From Whalleya microplaca (Eukaryota; Ascomycota; Sordariomycetes; Xylariales; Xylariaceae): DNA of 64,000 bases. Positions 12,222 to 23,769 of the stretch are shown piece by piece. The DNA is taken from NCBI GenBank assembly GCA_022497155.1, contig MU385714.1, positions 1-64,000 on the forward strand, given 5' to 3'. The translations under genes were made by a program, and so were the position numbers. Each line of letters opens with the position of its first letter. Position 1 is the stretch's first letter. Below the pieces are notes generated by a model, which was not told the DNA's origin, searched no databases, and saw nothing but the letters and a program-made list of their open reading frames with translations.

Positions 12222-15200
12222 ATGTCTACTCGATCCCGTTGTTTAACTGTTAGATTGACACGTCGCCAGGAGACTGACGCCGCGATGTCGTCCTCGAGCC
12301 ATCATCAGGCGATGTCCCGCCATCGCAATACCTCCATGAGTTCGGCCGGGCGCTCCTCGAAGAAAGGCAAGGTAGCTGCCGAATCGAAGGACTTTACGTC
12401 TCCGACGCCCCTCATGAGATACTTTGAGCCAGTAGCTGCTACGGCATCAATGCTGCTATATGGGCGTGAGTGGACTAGCTATTTCAATGGGCTGAAGGGG
12501 ACCTTGTGCTGACAATTCTCTACAGAGGGGAACTCTGTTGTTGTTGCACATCATGATAGTCTGACAATAGAGAGACGGTTTTCACGCCATTCTGCGGAGG
12601 TTCAACTTCTGGCAGTCGACACGCAAAGTGATATTGGGGCTGGGCGATTGGTTGTCAGTTATGATGTGGATATGACTGCAATTGTATGGGACTTGATGAC
12701 AGGCGACGAAGTTGCTCGGTTCGCCTCGTACGAAAACCTTACGTGCGCGTCTTGGATGCGGAACGGAAACGTCGCATTTGGTATAGCACCCCTGAAGAAG
12801 AAATCGCGGACGCCTGGCTGATTTGGTGATTATAGGCAATACACAAGGAAACATCATCCTGTTCGAACCGACAACATCTGAGCATATTTCTTCTCGGACC
12901 ATTGACCAGATCGCGGTCACAGCCCTCGCTCCGGCAGCTGATTGCAGGACTTTCGCCATTGGGTAGTGTTTTCCTATCTATTCGCCTTCTGTGTAACCCG
13001 GAAGACGCCCGCGGCTGACCTATATGCAGGTACCAAAATGGCTCCCTTCTGGTTGCAACGCTTCAGCCAAGATTCACGATATTGCATAATTTGAGCACCT
13101 CTAGAGCGCCGTCGCCAATAGTCAACCTGGCATGGCATGCGTCGTCTACCCGCCAGAAGTCGGACATGTTGGCTGTGCAAACCGATGACGGTGACCTGAG
13201 GGTATGGAGTGTGGCGAAATCATTTAACAGCGAAGATCCTGCCAAGGTGGTTAGGATATTGAAGCGTACCGAAATTTATCAGAATGGTCCCAACTGGATG
13301 GGCTGGTCTAAGAATGGCCGCATCATTCAGTTCTCCGATGGGTAGGTCACCCATGCATGACCCTTTATGCGCGCGCTTAGCCCAACCGTTGCTGATATCA
13401 TTTGTCTTAGGGTGACACTCTCGTGGGATGTCCGAACGAAACACGTTACCAATGACAGCATACCGACCCACGATAATGTCCGTGGTATGGCTGTGTACGG
13501 GCCCGGAGCGACCTTGTTCACGCTGGGCCCCAACAACACTGTGCAACAGTATGACTTGAACACGCCATCCATGATGGTAGCTAATGTCCAGCATCCCGCA
13601 AATCTTCTGCCCCCATCCCCACCAGTCTCTATTGAGGAGCAGGCAGAGCAGGGTGTTGTCATCATCGGCACTAGTGCTTCGGAGTCTGATTCTTCGATTC
13701 CCATTAATGCCGAGGTCTCTGAAAGCGACGATGATCACCTTTCCCCGATTGCAAGGATCGTTCGTGGAACGGACTCTACCAGTGACGCGCTGGACCATGA
13801 TAGATACATGGTGTCAAGTCCAGTGTCCACAAGGAGTCGTGCCTCGACAGCTTCAAAGTCGTCTGCTGGCTCTGGCACTCAAGGTCGATACCAAGCTTCG
13901 GTCTTGTCCCGTGGAATGACAGAAAATACTTACATTTCTTCTGGATCCTCTCTGAAATCCTCGGCCTTGCCGCCCTATGGTGACAAGGATGCTTACTCTA
14001 TTAGCAGTATTGGCTCTGCTTCTGTCACCTCATCGACTCGGTCTCATCGCCGACCTTCGCGATTAAGGAACGAGGTCTTACCGAGCCCTGATGAAGCCAA
14101 AGCCCACCACGACCTGTTCCAGTTCACGAGGAGTCGTCTCCATGATATTCCTTATAAGCGACTTCCCCTGGCCGACCAGACCCGTCTAACGAATGATGAC
14201 CTTCGCCGACAGATGCTCAGCGTTATTTTTGGATGGAACAGGGAGATCGAGGACCTTATTCGTGACGAAATATCACGACACCCCAGTGGATCTCCCAACC
14301 GCATCCTTCTTGCTAAATGGCTTGGAGATATTGACGCCGATGTGATGACGGCCACATCAGAGAACATGACCTCGTCAGATTGGATGCTGCTGGCTCTTAG
14401 TGGAATGGGCGGTCAAGCGTCTCAACAAAAGCTCGGTCGAGCGTACGTACAACGTCTTCTAGAAACCGGGGATGTACACGCAGCCGCAACGATCATGATA
14501 GGGATGGGTGACCAGAATGACGCGATTGAGGCCTATGTCTCGCATAAGAAGTATATGGAAGCCCTTATTCTGCTTTGCCTGTTTTTCCCTGGTGTCTGGG
14601 AGCGACAATCCCAGATCATAAAGAAATGGGGCGAGTTTGCTGTTCAGCATGGTCAACAACAACTAGCCATCCGATGGTAAGTTTCGAAAACCAATACCTA
14701 CATGGTACTCCGCTAACGTCACATCCTAGCTTTGCATGCACTGGTATCGAGTCCACTGAACCTTGGACCTCACCATCCGCCAACCAAACCACTTTCCAGA
14801 ACATCAGTCAAAGTATTCCTGAGATCATGAGTCCCCCGTTGTCCCCTCCCGGACTGAATCGTGGGCCGCAACGTAGCATCGCAAAGACTTCAGCATTGAA
14901 GCTCATAACCTCATTTGGTGATCAAGGGAAGAAGTCAAAATTCTTTGCCAATGGCGATGGAGGCCAGACTCCCATCGCGGCAGGCGTCACGCCGATTGCT
15001 GATACGGCTATTTCTCCTGGTGGAAATGATCCCAGCACAGCATTCATTCGCCCCTCTCAACGAAGTGCCTTCAATACTCCATCTTCTGCCAAGCCTACTA
15101 CGCCTGGCGGATTTGGAAGACAACGACTACCTTCTATTGGAGAGATTCCCAGTAATGCTCTTCCGCGTGATCTTCTGAAGGGAGATTTGCCAACGCCTCC

Positions 15201-17673
15201 AAACGATAATGCACCCGATATGGGTCAGACTCCTCGTTCCAGGCATATGCACAAGGCCTCTTTGGATGAGCAATATGATACTGGAATGTCTCTTGCAAGG
15301 GCTGCTACTGCAAGCCCAATGATGATGAGGGATGACCATCGTCGTAAAGAGCCACCACCTCCTTCACCATCACCTCAGTCGCTGCAGGCTTTGATGCAGC
15401 AAGGCCGTTCAAGTCGAAACGGCGCCCGGGAGCGGAGGCCTGAAGGGATGGAGTTGAAGCTTCAGTCCATGAACGCTGCCATGAACAATGATATAACATC
15501 GCCAGAGCAATCAGTAGCTTCGTCTACTCGTTTCCATTGGCCATCTCGTCGTCGTGGACCTGGATCAATCGCTGGCTCTGTCACCTCAACCTCAAGTGCG
15601 GGACGAAGCTACCGAAGCAACCAGACAGGCACTAGAGGCCAAAATCTTACTGAATACATACCCAGTTTGGAGACCGCGCAACATTACTCCAAAAAGCCAA
15701 GCAGTCGCGAAAGGAGTCGCCACAGGCAGGATGACCGGCACGGACGAAGCCGTGATACCAGCCGGAATCGTAAAGGGGGCATGCGTGAGACCTCTGAAGA
15801 CAGAGGCCGGGGCATCTCTCGGAACTGGACACCCAAGCCGGCAAAGCGATCCCCAACCTCCCCAGTCCCTATGTCTCCCGAGGATCTCATTAATCTAAGC
15901 ACGCCAAGACAGGTTGACGAGCAAGTTAGCGACGAAGGTGTTGTGGTGTCCATTGATCTCGAGTCCAATGAGCCTTCCACTATTCGGAAGTCTAGCCAGA
16001 TTCGGCGACTCTCACCTAAGAATACGCGCATGTCAAGCCGTGCCTCAAGCCGTGCCGGTCGTCAGAAGAGTCAAGAACGACGGCCACCGGCGCTAGAGCT
16101 TCGTGGTAGAAGCAAGAGCCGCGGTGATGGTTCACTTATGAGATCACCCTCGTCGCCACTGCCGATGTCGGCTCAAATGAAATTCTATGGATCAGATGAT
16201 GAAGAAGATTATCGAGCTGCTCTTGAGGCAAAGGAGCAATTCAGGAACCGGCATAATCGTAGCGGTAGCCGCAGTGTGAAGGATCCTTCATCTCCAGCCG
16301 TTTCCCGAGCTGGGGATCGGTCAGAAAGCCGCCGCAGGAAAAACAAGACCCCAGCCGAACAAGAACCATTGCCTACACCTCCAGGAGTGCCAAAGGAGAG
16401 AAGCGTTTCTCGTGCCGGAGACTTAAGACTGATCACAACGGAAAGGCAGCTGAAGAAGGAAGCAGCCGCTCGTGAACTCGAGGAACGCCGCAAATCTCTA
16501 GCGCGTCGTCCTTCTGCTCCTCCGATCCCCCATCCTGATCAGCTATCCCCAATTAGCATGCAACTGCCACAGACGACCTTCGTATCTCCAAGAGAACTTC
16601 CCACCAGGAGCCAAACTGCCGACCCCCACAGAAGCTCTCACATGCGTAGCGGCACTGTCCCAGTGATTGGTCTTCCCGCCACTCCTAAGGCGATGCGTCT
16701 TCAGTTTGGGTCAACTAATCAACCAAAGGTGCCGCCGATTCCCTCCTCTCACAGATCGTCTCCATCGTCTTCTGGACAGCCTTCGCCTGATAAGACTTCG
16801 CCTGGCAAAGTTTCACCTGAAAAATCTGCTAACAACTCACCAACGAAGGAACCAGAGGGAGAGTCACTCCTGACTCTGCTTCCTTCTACTGTATATTCAC
16901 CTCCCACACGACCCAACATACCGAGATGTATGTCTGCGCCTATCCCAGAAGAGCACCCCGTGGGGCGAAGCCCAGCTCTCCAGCAGGGAATGCAGGCCAG
17001 CAATCAACCACCCCGAAGAGGCTCCATTACAGCAAGAAAGATGAGTGCAGATGCCAACGCCGGAATGCGTGGCATTGACGAGATGCTGGGAGGTAGCAGG
17101 CATTCGAGGAAGCCTTCCCGCGACGATCAGATTCCACCGCCACCTCCCCCTCCACCAGTCTTGAAGGAGCTTCAACATTTGGCTATTCCTCCCCCACCTC
17201 CGCCAGCACCGCTACCTGGCGCGACGAGACCCTATAGTGGTAGCCAAGGGTCCCCGTCTGCTTTGATTGAGATCGTTCACGACGACGAAGACCAGACGAA
17301 GGCCCCAGCCGTTGCCCATGAACCTATCGTACCAGCCGCCAGTCCTCCTCTTTCATCGCCATCTCGTAATGGCCACAACCGTGGACGAAGCACCACTGAT
17401 AACAGCATCGCTGGTCGTATTAGCCGGGCGACCGAAAGAATGCGATCTGCCAGCCGCGGCCGAAGCAACTCCATTCTCGGGGGCCGAACCAAGTCTCCCA
17501 TTGACAACGCTGCTCCTTACGAAAGTGTTCCACCTCCCGTAAGCTTCCATAACAGCGGATTATCCCCTACCTCAATCCAGTCATTGGAGCGCCATCCTCG
17601 TGAAGTTCGAGCTGCCTACCAAGAACGAGAGCGGGAGTACGGTAGCGGCCTTCATGCAAGCGAGATGATCTAA
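12222..17673 (+). CDS. Very large WD40-repeat protein with disordered RS/proline-rich C-terminus
   Basis: Six exons join in phase: 12222-12465, 12526-12780, 12836-12962, 13030-13341, 13411-14676 and 14730-17673, giving 1715 residues (1694 if the Met at 12285 is used). Introns are 53-69 nt. Residues 1 to about 450 are WD40-like, with blade ends such as MTAIVWDLMTGDEVARF, DGDLRVWSVAKSF and VTLSWDVRTKHV. A helical stretch follows (about 550-730; FTRSRLHDIPYKRLP, then DWMLLALSGMGGQ, then YMEALILLCLFFPGVWER) and reads like TPR/alpha-solenoid repeats. This WD40-plus-helical layout recalls Gemin5-type or coatomer-type scaffolds. The last 1000 residues are low complexity: Ser/Arg/Pro-rich, with SRSR-like runs and two polyproline tracts near 17135-17215. 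It probably works as a scaffold. Ligand and compartment are unknown. Confidence 0.85.
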
Positions 17674-19494
17674 GTTGAGCAGCCAGCGGGCGCCAACGGA
17701 TGATTTTGTGGATTGTTCCACAACATTTGCTCAAATTTTGACTTTCTATATCCGGTTTACCATGCTATGGTTATATATGACGCACTTTTTCACATTTAAT
17801 TTCAACAATATTTGCATGGCGCCGGCGTTGTTTTACTCATATTTTGCCATTGATACCACTTCTATACGACTTTCGAGTTCTTTGTACGCCGGCCAATTTT
17901 TTGCATTCAAAACATTTTTTCTCTTCTTCTAGTTTTGAACGCCATTCACGGCAAAGTATTGACGACAGGATACCTTATACTAAAATAACGGCCGCCATTT
18001 TTTCGCTTCTAGACAACCTTGTACACTTCACACACTACTATCCTTAAGCCGAGGCAGGTCAGGTTAGACGGCATTCGATGCCTCCCACTCCACATGCGCA
18101 AGCACTTCGGAGACCTTCATCATGATTCATGACCGACTGGGGAAGGGGGAGAGGGACAAACGGGGGAAGGAGATACAGAAATATAACAACAAGGGCAACT
18201 TTGGAACACGTGTATTCACTGGACGAGTATAGCAACAGCACACACATGGCTAGCAGGTCGGTTGGAAGGGCCAGAAGATTATGTATGTGTGGTGGTGATG
18301 TGTACAGAATGGGATCATTGGATAACCCAGCCTTTTTGGCTCCTGGATGGATGGTGGGATGGATGCTTTACGAGAGAGTCTTCAAAAGGGCGCGGAAAAC
18401 TCCTGGAAAAACATACCTTATGACCAAGAATGGTGCTCGCCTCACGGCATCTTTGTTCTTCGCTTCTATAACTTGCTGCTTATATGAAATACTTACTGGT
18501 TAGGAAATTCTGATTAGGCGCATAGCAAAGCTAAGTCTGTTATAGTGTTATTGCCCGGTTAATTGAAATCTTGTAACGCTATATTCTCATGATCATGATG
18601 GTAAACCCAAATCAATTGCTATACCAGTATACCTTGGTAGGTAGTTAACTGCATACATAGATATAATCGTGAACCCTTCCAGGTTGTGTTAGTGGACAGA
18701 GGGCGGGGAGTTACAGGCAGCTCCACAGCAGATAGTGGCCATGTTGAGAAGTCTCCCAAGGGAGTTCTTTAAAGAACTCGGGTTCGAAATGGCAGCAAAA
18801 CGTTGTTTTCAGGTCTCGAAAGTAATATGCGACATTGCAGATGAATACCAATTATAAGGTAGAAAAAAGAAATAATAAAGGAGTCGACAATCTCCATCTC
18901 TTATCACTATCCCAAGTCCCCGAGCCAACGTTTTCCAGCACACCATGCGACGGGGGAGAGACTCTGCAGAGTGAGACCTCCCTGAAGGTTACTCTCCATG
19001 TCCTAAGACCACCTAATCAACACTGGTTTCCCAAGCGGATAGGCAGCCACCGCGGCATTTGCGCTGGGCGCAGCCCGAGGGTTCTTATGGAATTGGGGTT
19101 AGCGTAAAGAGAATTTTAAGCGCCTCCGACCCACTGACCATGACAGTCGAAATTTGAAGCAAATAAATTGTATTATATAGTAGATGGCTCTGATCGGGTC
19201 AACCTCGGGAATATTCTTCATTACACCACCACCACCTGCTTAGATGTCTCGTGCAAGTGAAGCCATCTCAGTCTTGGGTACCTTATGCTAAACACAACTT
19301 AGCTCTTTATCAAGACGTATTGGAGCAGCAATTTGCAGTGATGTCTCTTTTCCCCGCGGACAGAGCCTTATGATATTAGCAGAAGCTACAGAAGCTTCAT
19401 ACACGTTCAATTGACACAACAAGCACTTCGCAACTGGCTCTTATCCGACTCACCAGCTTTCAACAACTCTACCACCCCTTCGACATCTATCGAT
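17674..19494. other. Intergenic, 3' UTR and promoter DNA
   Basis: It starts with a T-rich 3' UTR of the WD40 gene (about 17700-18050). An open frame at 18129-18503 (124 codons) has no recognisable domain and lies in low-complexity purine-rich DNA, so I do not call it. The final few hundred bases precede the Gpi15 gene. A GGTTCGAAAT word at about 18780 resembles a Pol III B-box, but no cloverleaf can be drawn around it. Confidence 0.45.
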
Positions 19495-20313
19495 ATGTTA
19501 ACGACAGCGCCCTACCTGCGCGTCCGGCGCCCCTCCCCCACAACAGCCGAGTTCATCGTCTCGACGTTGCCACCGCTGACCCTCCCACTGCGCCTCGCTC
19601 TTTATACCGTCAACTTCCTCCGTCTCGTGTTCGGCTTCGGCCTGCTTCTCCTGCTATACTCGGCTTGGACGCAGAGCCCGTACGCGGCGACTCCGCCCTC
19701 CCTCCAGCCGCCTCACTCGCACCCACAACCCTCAATACTAGAATTAGCATCACCAGCATCAGCATCACTATCGCCCACCGACCTCGACCTCTCCGTTGCC
19801 GCTGCCGCCGTTGCCGCACCCTCATCCCCATTCCCGCCCTCTCTCCTCTCGACCGCCTTCCTGCACCACCTCGCGCGCGCCCTCCTAACCTCCACGGCCG
19901 CAGGCCGCCTATGCGCGCGCGCATCGCAATCCGCGCCGTCCTGGCTGCTGATCCCGGGGGCGCTAGCGGCGCTGTACACGCTGACGCTGCGGATCCACAC
20001 GGAGGAGCGGCTATTAGTTCTACGGGGGCTGGGGATCCAGACGAGCTCGAGCAAGGGGTCGGTGCTGGGCGGGCGCGCGGTGACGCGGTTCATCCCGACG
20101 GAGAAGATCCAGGACGTGCTGATCAACGAGGCCTTCCGGGGCTTCGAGGTCCGGCATTGCCTCGTGGTGGTCGTGGATGATGAGGAGGATGTGGTCGTCG
20201 TGTTCCCGCGGTTGTTGCCCAGGCCGCGGATCGTGGAGAAGGTATGGCGCGGCATTAGGGAGTGTGCGAGGGAGCAGGGCGAGGTGTGTAAGGGGTACGA
20301 TGGGAGGACTTAG
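19495..20313 (+). CDS. gpi15: PIG-H/Gpi15 subunit of the GPI-GlcNAc transferase complex
   Basis: Single exon, 272 residues from the first ATG. The frame opens further 5' but without an ATG. The C-terminal block from about residue 167 (EERLLVLRGLGIQ, then FIPTEKIQDVLINEAFRGFEV, then VVVFPRLLPRPRIVEKVWRG) is the PIG-H domain. Two hydrophobic segments (about residues 35-58 and 150-166) match the family's membrane hairpin. They are separated by a Ser/Ala/Pro-rich insert of about 90 residues, longer than usual. In the family this subunit works with Gpi3/PIG-A in the ER membrane, in the complex that transfers GlcNAc to phosphatidylinositol, the first step of GPI-anchor synthesis. The GH72 protein at 57733 would be a client. 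The gene converges on the Pus3 gene with only 152 bp between stop codons. Confidence 0.9.
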   Translation: MLTTAPYLRVRRPSPTTAEFIVSTLPPLTLPLRLALYTVNFLRLVFGFGLLLLLYSAWTQSPYAATPPSLQPPHSHPQPSILELASPASASLSPTDLDLSVAAAAVAAPSSPFPPSLLSTAFLHHLARALLTSTAAGRLCARASQSAPSWLLIPGALAALYTLTLRIHTEERLLVLRGLGIQTSSSKGSVLGGRAVTRFIPTEKIQDVLINEAFRGFEVRHCLVVVVDDEEDVVVVFPRLLPRPRIVEKVWRGIRECAREQGEVCKGYDGRT

Positions 20314-20465
20314 TGGATGCGCTGTTGTGGTGGTGGGTGGGTGAGAATTGGGTGTGGTATTTTAGATTGGCGTTTAGAATGCTTTTACAAATGATACCCG
20401 GTGCCAGCTAACACTTGGCATGTCTATATACATGAATTTATCTGGTAGATCTCACATTGAGAGGA

Positions 20466-22295
20466 TCATGATTCAGCCACTGGCTCGCTTGCATCCTCGA
20501 TAGTTGCATCCCCGATAGCGCGAGCTCTCCTCTTCGCGGCCTCCTCCCTCATCGCTCCAAGGCTTTCAAAGCCTCTTCTCTTAGCCTCTCGTTCGAAGAC
20601 TCCATTTGGTGAGGGCAGCCTTGCCCTCGACATTACTGGCTGGTATTTCCCTATCAACCGCTCCTTATTGCCGCCCTCGAATGCTCTCTGCGTGAGCGAG
20701 GCGTACCGCGGCGCGTTCCGGTCTTTGCGCAGCGTGATATCGGCCTGCAGGGACACGATGTTGAGCAACTGGCTCGCGAGCAGCTCGTCCAGCTTCCGCT
20801 CCCGCCAGTACTCCCACATCGTGTCGACGAGGCCGCCCAGGCCGTGCTGGTTTACCGGGTTCTCTTCTCCGACGTAACACCACTCAAGGGCATCCTTCCT
20901 CTCGGGGTCGTCTTCCTCGGGGAAGATGCAGTCCCACAGCACCAAGGGCATCTCGTCCGCGAGCACGTAGTTGGGTCTTCGCGGCTCGGCCTTGGCGTCT
21001 AGCAGCTTGTCTATTATCGATGGGTCCTCAAGCCCCTGGCCCACCAGAAAGACCGCCGACACCATGCATCGTATCTGGTGCCATAAGAACGCGGAGCCCT
21101 TGACGAGGAAATAGTAGACCTTGGGGTAGCTCTCCGACGCCTCCACGGCAGTGTCTGCACCGTGAGGTCTGAACTCGTCCGTGCTTATGTAGGGCAGGGC
21201 CGTTCCGGCGTCCTTGACCTCCACGATATCGCTTTCGAATATCCTCCGGTCGAAGCTGATCAGGTTCTTGCCCGGGTCGACCTTGCAGAAATTCCGGAAG
21301 TCGTGGAGGCCCTCGAATCTCTTGGCAGCGTTCCGCATGGCGTCGATGTCTAGCCACCCGTCCTTGACTCGGTTCGTGCTCTTGGGATTTCGCATACTCT
21401 CCGGACAGGGCGAGTATGCCGGCTGCGTGAAGAAGTAGCGGTACTGTCTTTCGCGACACTTATGTCTCGCGGAGAAATCCGCAGGCGTCGTGGGACACCA
21501 GGCGAGCATCCTTATGTCAGGCGGTAGGAGCCTGTTCAGAATCCTGCAATACTGCAGTTCATCCGTGAAGTCGTCGAACTCGCGCTCTTCCGCCGGTTGA
21601 TTTGGTTCCTTCTCGGCCTCTGGATCGTCCCCTTCATTCGCAGGCACAGCCGCTGCTTTCTTGGGTAAGGGCCGATTGCTCCTGACCCGGAGTGCGATGA
21701 CCTGGCCGAAGGCGCTCACGCCCCTATCCGTACGCCCGCACTTCGAGTACTCGAAGTCGTCCCACCGGACCTCCTGCGGGTTCTCGGGGGAGATGAGACA
21801 GGACTTGACGAACGCCTTCCAGAGCTCTTCCTCGATGGTGGGCAGGTTGGAAAAGACCTGGAACTCGAAGCCGCCGTAGTTCTTGCCGATGTAGGCGAGC
21901 TTGAACGCGACCAGCCTCGTCGAGAACCTCGAGGGATCGAAGGTGCGCTTCTCCTTCTCCTTCTTCCTGAATGGCTCCGGATTACGCGCCCTTTCCCTGC
22001 TACCCCTGCGCTGATGGACGACCGGCGTTGGCGCAGCGCTTGTGGACTGTGGGTTATCCCGCGCACGTATCTCATTCTCCAGTTTCTCGATGCGCACGAT
22101 GAGCGACTCCTTCGTCCACCTCCCGTACTTTTCCTTCCCTTCCATTGTGCGGATTTGTCTCAGTCTCAGTTTCAGTGATATCTGCGCAATACGGCTAGTG
22201 GTAAATCCACATCGGCTCTCTAGAGGGGCAGCAAAAGTAAGCCTGGACGAATTTGCAAGGCGCCAGCTTTGACATTTGCTGCTGAGAGGTCTCAT
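20466..22295 (-). CDS. deg1: tRNA pseudouridine synthase Pus3/Deg1 (positions 38/39)
   Basis: Single exon of 609 residues on the minus strand. The TruA-family catalytic motif CGRTDRGVSA places the nucleophilic Asp at residue 190. The downstream conserved blocks are present (RQYRYFF; FEGLHDFRNFCK; GSAFLWHQIRCMVS; the last is the family's third motif). Pus3/Deg1 isomerises U38/U39 in the anticodon arm of cytosolic and, in yeast, mitochondrial tRNAs. The N-terminus is unusual: residues 1-50 are rich in Arg/Ser/Leu with no acidic residue until Glu26, like a mitochondrial presequence. A second in-frame Met at residue 51 (22145) begins the predicted coiled coil (MEGKEKYGRWTKESL) seen in cytosolic orthologues. 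The sequence also carries a Lys/Glu-rich insert near residues 210-240. It shares a 314 bp divergent promoter with the GTPase gene. Confidence 0.93.
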   Translation of the reverse strand: MRPLSSKCQSWRLANSSRLTFAAPLESRCGFTTSRIAQISLKLRLRQIRTMEGKEKYGRWTKESLIVRIEKLENEIRARDNPQSTSAAPTPVVHQRRGSRERARNPEPFRKKEKEKRTFDPSRFSTRLVAFKLAYIGKNYGGFEFQVFSNLPTIEEELWKAFVKSCLISPENPQEVRWDDFEYSKCGRTDRGVSAFGQVIALRVRSNRPLPKKAAAVPANEGDDPEAEKEPNQPAEEREFDDFTDELQYCRILNRLLPPDIRMLAWCPTTPADFSARHKCRERQYRYFFTQPAYSPCPESMRNPKSTNRVKDGWLDIDAMRNAAKRFEGLHDFRNFCKVDPGKNLISFDRRIFESDIVEVKDAGTALPYISTDEFRPHGADTAVEASESYPKVYYFLVKGSAFLWHQIRCMVSAVFLVGQGLEDPSIIDKLLDAKAEPRRPNYVLADEMPLVLWDCIFPEEDDPERKDALEWCYVGEENPVNQHGLGGLVDTMWEYWRERKLDELLASQLLNIVSLQADITLRKDRNAPRYASLTQRAFEGGNKERLIGKYQPVMSRARLPSPNGVFEREAKRRGFESLGAMREEAAKRRARAIGDATIEDASEPVAES

Positions 22296-22609
22296 TCACT
22301 CCCTCTCCCCAGGAACAGACTCCTACGCGCAATTAATCGTTCCGGCCAAATGCGATTCATAGAACATTTCGAGTGATATAGTGACTTATAAATTCATGTA
22401 CAAAGTGAGTAAAAAATTGTATAATTATCGGGTTCCTTATCGATAACCACCTAAAGAGCGCTGCCAGCGCTATGTATTTAAACTGGGGCTGTCTATTTCA
22501 GTACCTCAACTGTGTAGCGTAGATGGTCTTCAACAGTTCACTTATACATGTAGGCAATGGTTCTTAAAATTCTATTTGACACACATTTAATAAACGTATA
22601 TAATTCTTC
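22296..22609. promoter_or_regulatory. Short divergent intergenic region (314 bp)
   Basis: The start codons of the Pus3 gene (minus) and the GTPase gene (plus) face away from each other across this gap, so it must hold both promoters or one bidirectional promoter. It is AT-rich (TATTTAAACTG at about 22473, ATAATTATCG at about 22420). No specific factor site can be named. Confidence 0.5.
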
Positions 22610-23297
22610 ATGGAAGACGTGACCATCACGATCTTGCTGCTTGGGGATGAGAAAGTCGGGAAAACAACATTTTTGTCGTGTGTTCCACTTCTGATTCTAT
22701 ATTCATACGTCACGTTTACTGATGGGCAAGATAGCCGAATAAGCGGAGGGAGTAGTTCCCTTGACGGCCATGCTCCCATCACTCTGTTACGAGACATAGA
22801 TCAGCCATTTGTGTTCGAAATCAAGAATAGGAAACGGACGTATCGTCTTAAATTCTATGACACGTCTTGTCCTGAAAACTGGCGGTTGCTAAAACCGGAC
22901 TTGGTCTTGATATGCTACGACGTTAGCCAGAGAGAGAGTCTGATTAGTATGCAAAGAATAGTGAGCTTCATCCTCTCTCCAGCCACTCCCATGTCTAATT
23001 CACTTGCCCGCGTAGTGGATTAAGGAGGTCCACAGCACTTTCCAAACCAGCGACCACCTCCCAGTCGTAGTCGTTGGTCTGAAAAGGGACCTGAGATCCG
23101 GCAGCAATCCTAACGGCGTCACCCATCCTGAAGAAGGGTACAAAGTGTCGCAGGATATGCGAGTGGATAAGTATGTTGAATGCTCGGCTGTGACTGGCGA
23201 ACTTTTGAAACTGGCCTTTGAAGAGATATGCAACACCGCAGCGAAGACAGTCGTTGAGAGTGGTGGGCAAAGTGAAGGTGGATGCGTGATATTATGA
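22610..23297 (+). CDS. Atypical Rho/Ras-like small GTPase with CVIL prenylation motif
   Basis: Three exons (22610-22677, 22735-22960, 23016-23297; introns 57 and 55 nt) join in phase to 191 residues. The P-loop is intact (GDEKVGKT, residues 12-19). The G3 region reads DTSCPE (65-70) instead of DTAGQE, so the catalytic glutamine and the switch II glycine are both absent. G4 is LKRD (120-123) in place of NKxD/TKLD, and G5 is ECSA (153-156). The C-terminus is CVIL, a CaaX box whose final Leu favours geranylgeranylation, so the protein should be membrane-bound. There is no Rho insert helix. I recall this as a Pezizomycotina-specific family, usually listed only as P-loop or small GTPase. The unspliced frame reads straight through intron 1 and would give a wrong protein. 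Confidence 0.85.
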
Positions 23298-23769
23298 GCA
23301 TTGAAAGCATCGGATATCCACCCGAGGATGGCTCCCTGACGCTGATGCAATACCTGTGTGGTGTATATATATATATGTTTATTAAACATGTTGACACTGA
23401 GTCCGAACAGCTTGAACTTCCCAAGGGTATGCAGCGTGCTGGGTTACCTATACTAGATAGTGTACCCAGAATATCTAACTCTATCAAATCGGCGTCGATG
23501 ATATACCAGCTGTACCCATTAGATCCCCATACGATCTCGCATCTCTTCTCATTGCCCTAACGTTGTTTCCCATCAGATACACCATCGTAGTCCACCATCT
23601 CGGCCAACCTCTCTCCCATCGTTGGCCATAGCCAGACTCTACGGCTTCGGCAAAAAGTTTGCGGTCGAGAATGCCGTTAGGATGCTGCCTCCCCGGGCGG
23701 CGTAGGTTCAGGATACTGGCGCAACAAGACTCATCGTGGCGTATTTCTTCACAAAATTCCACATCATCA
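23298..23769. other. Convergent 3' region
   Basis: The GTPase gene (plus) and the Rpc9 gene (minus) end toward each other here. The stretch has an AT-rich run with (TA)n near 23362 and no coding frame I would support. It presumably carries both 3' UTRs. Confidence 0.5.

Noticed and set aside
18700..18800. Possible tRNA gene (GGTTCGAAAT, B-box-like)
   Set aside because: No paired acceptor or T-arm stems and no A-box at the right distance.
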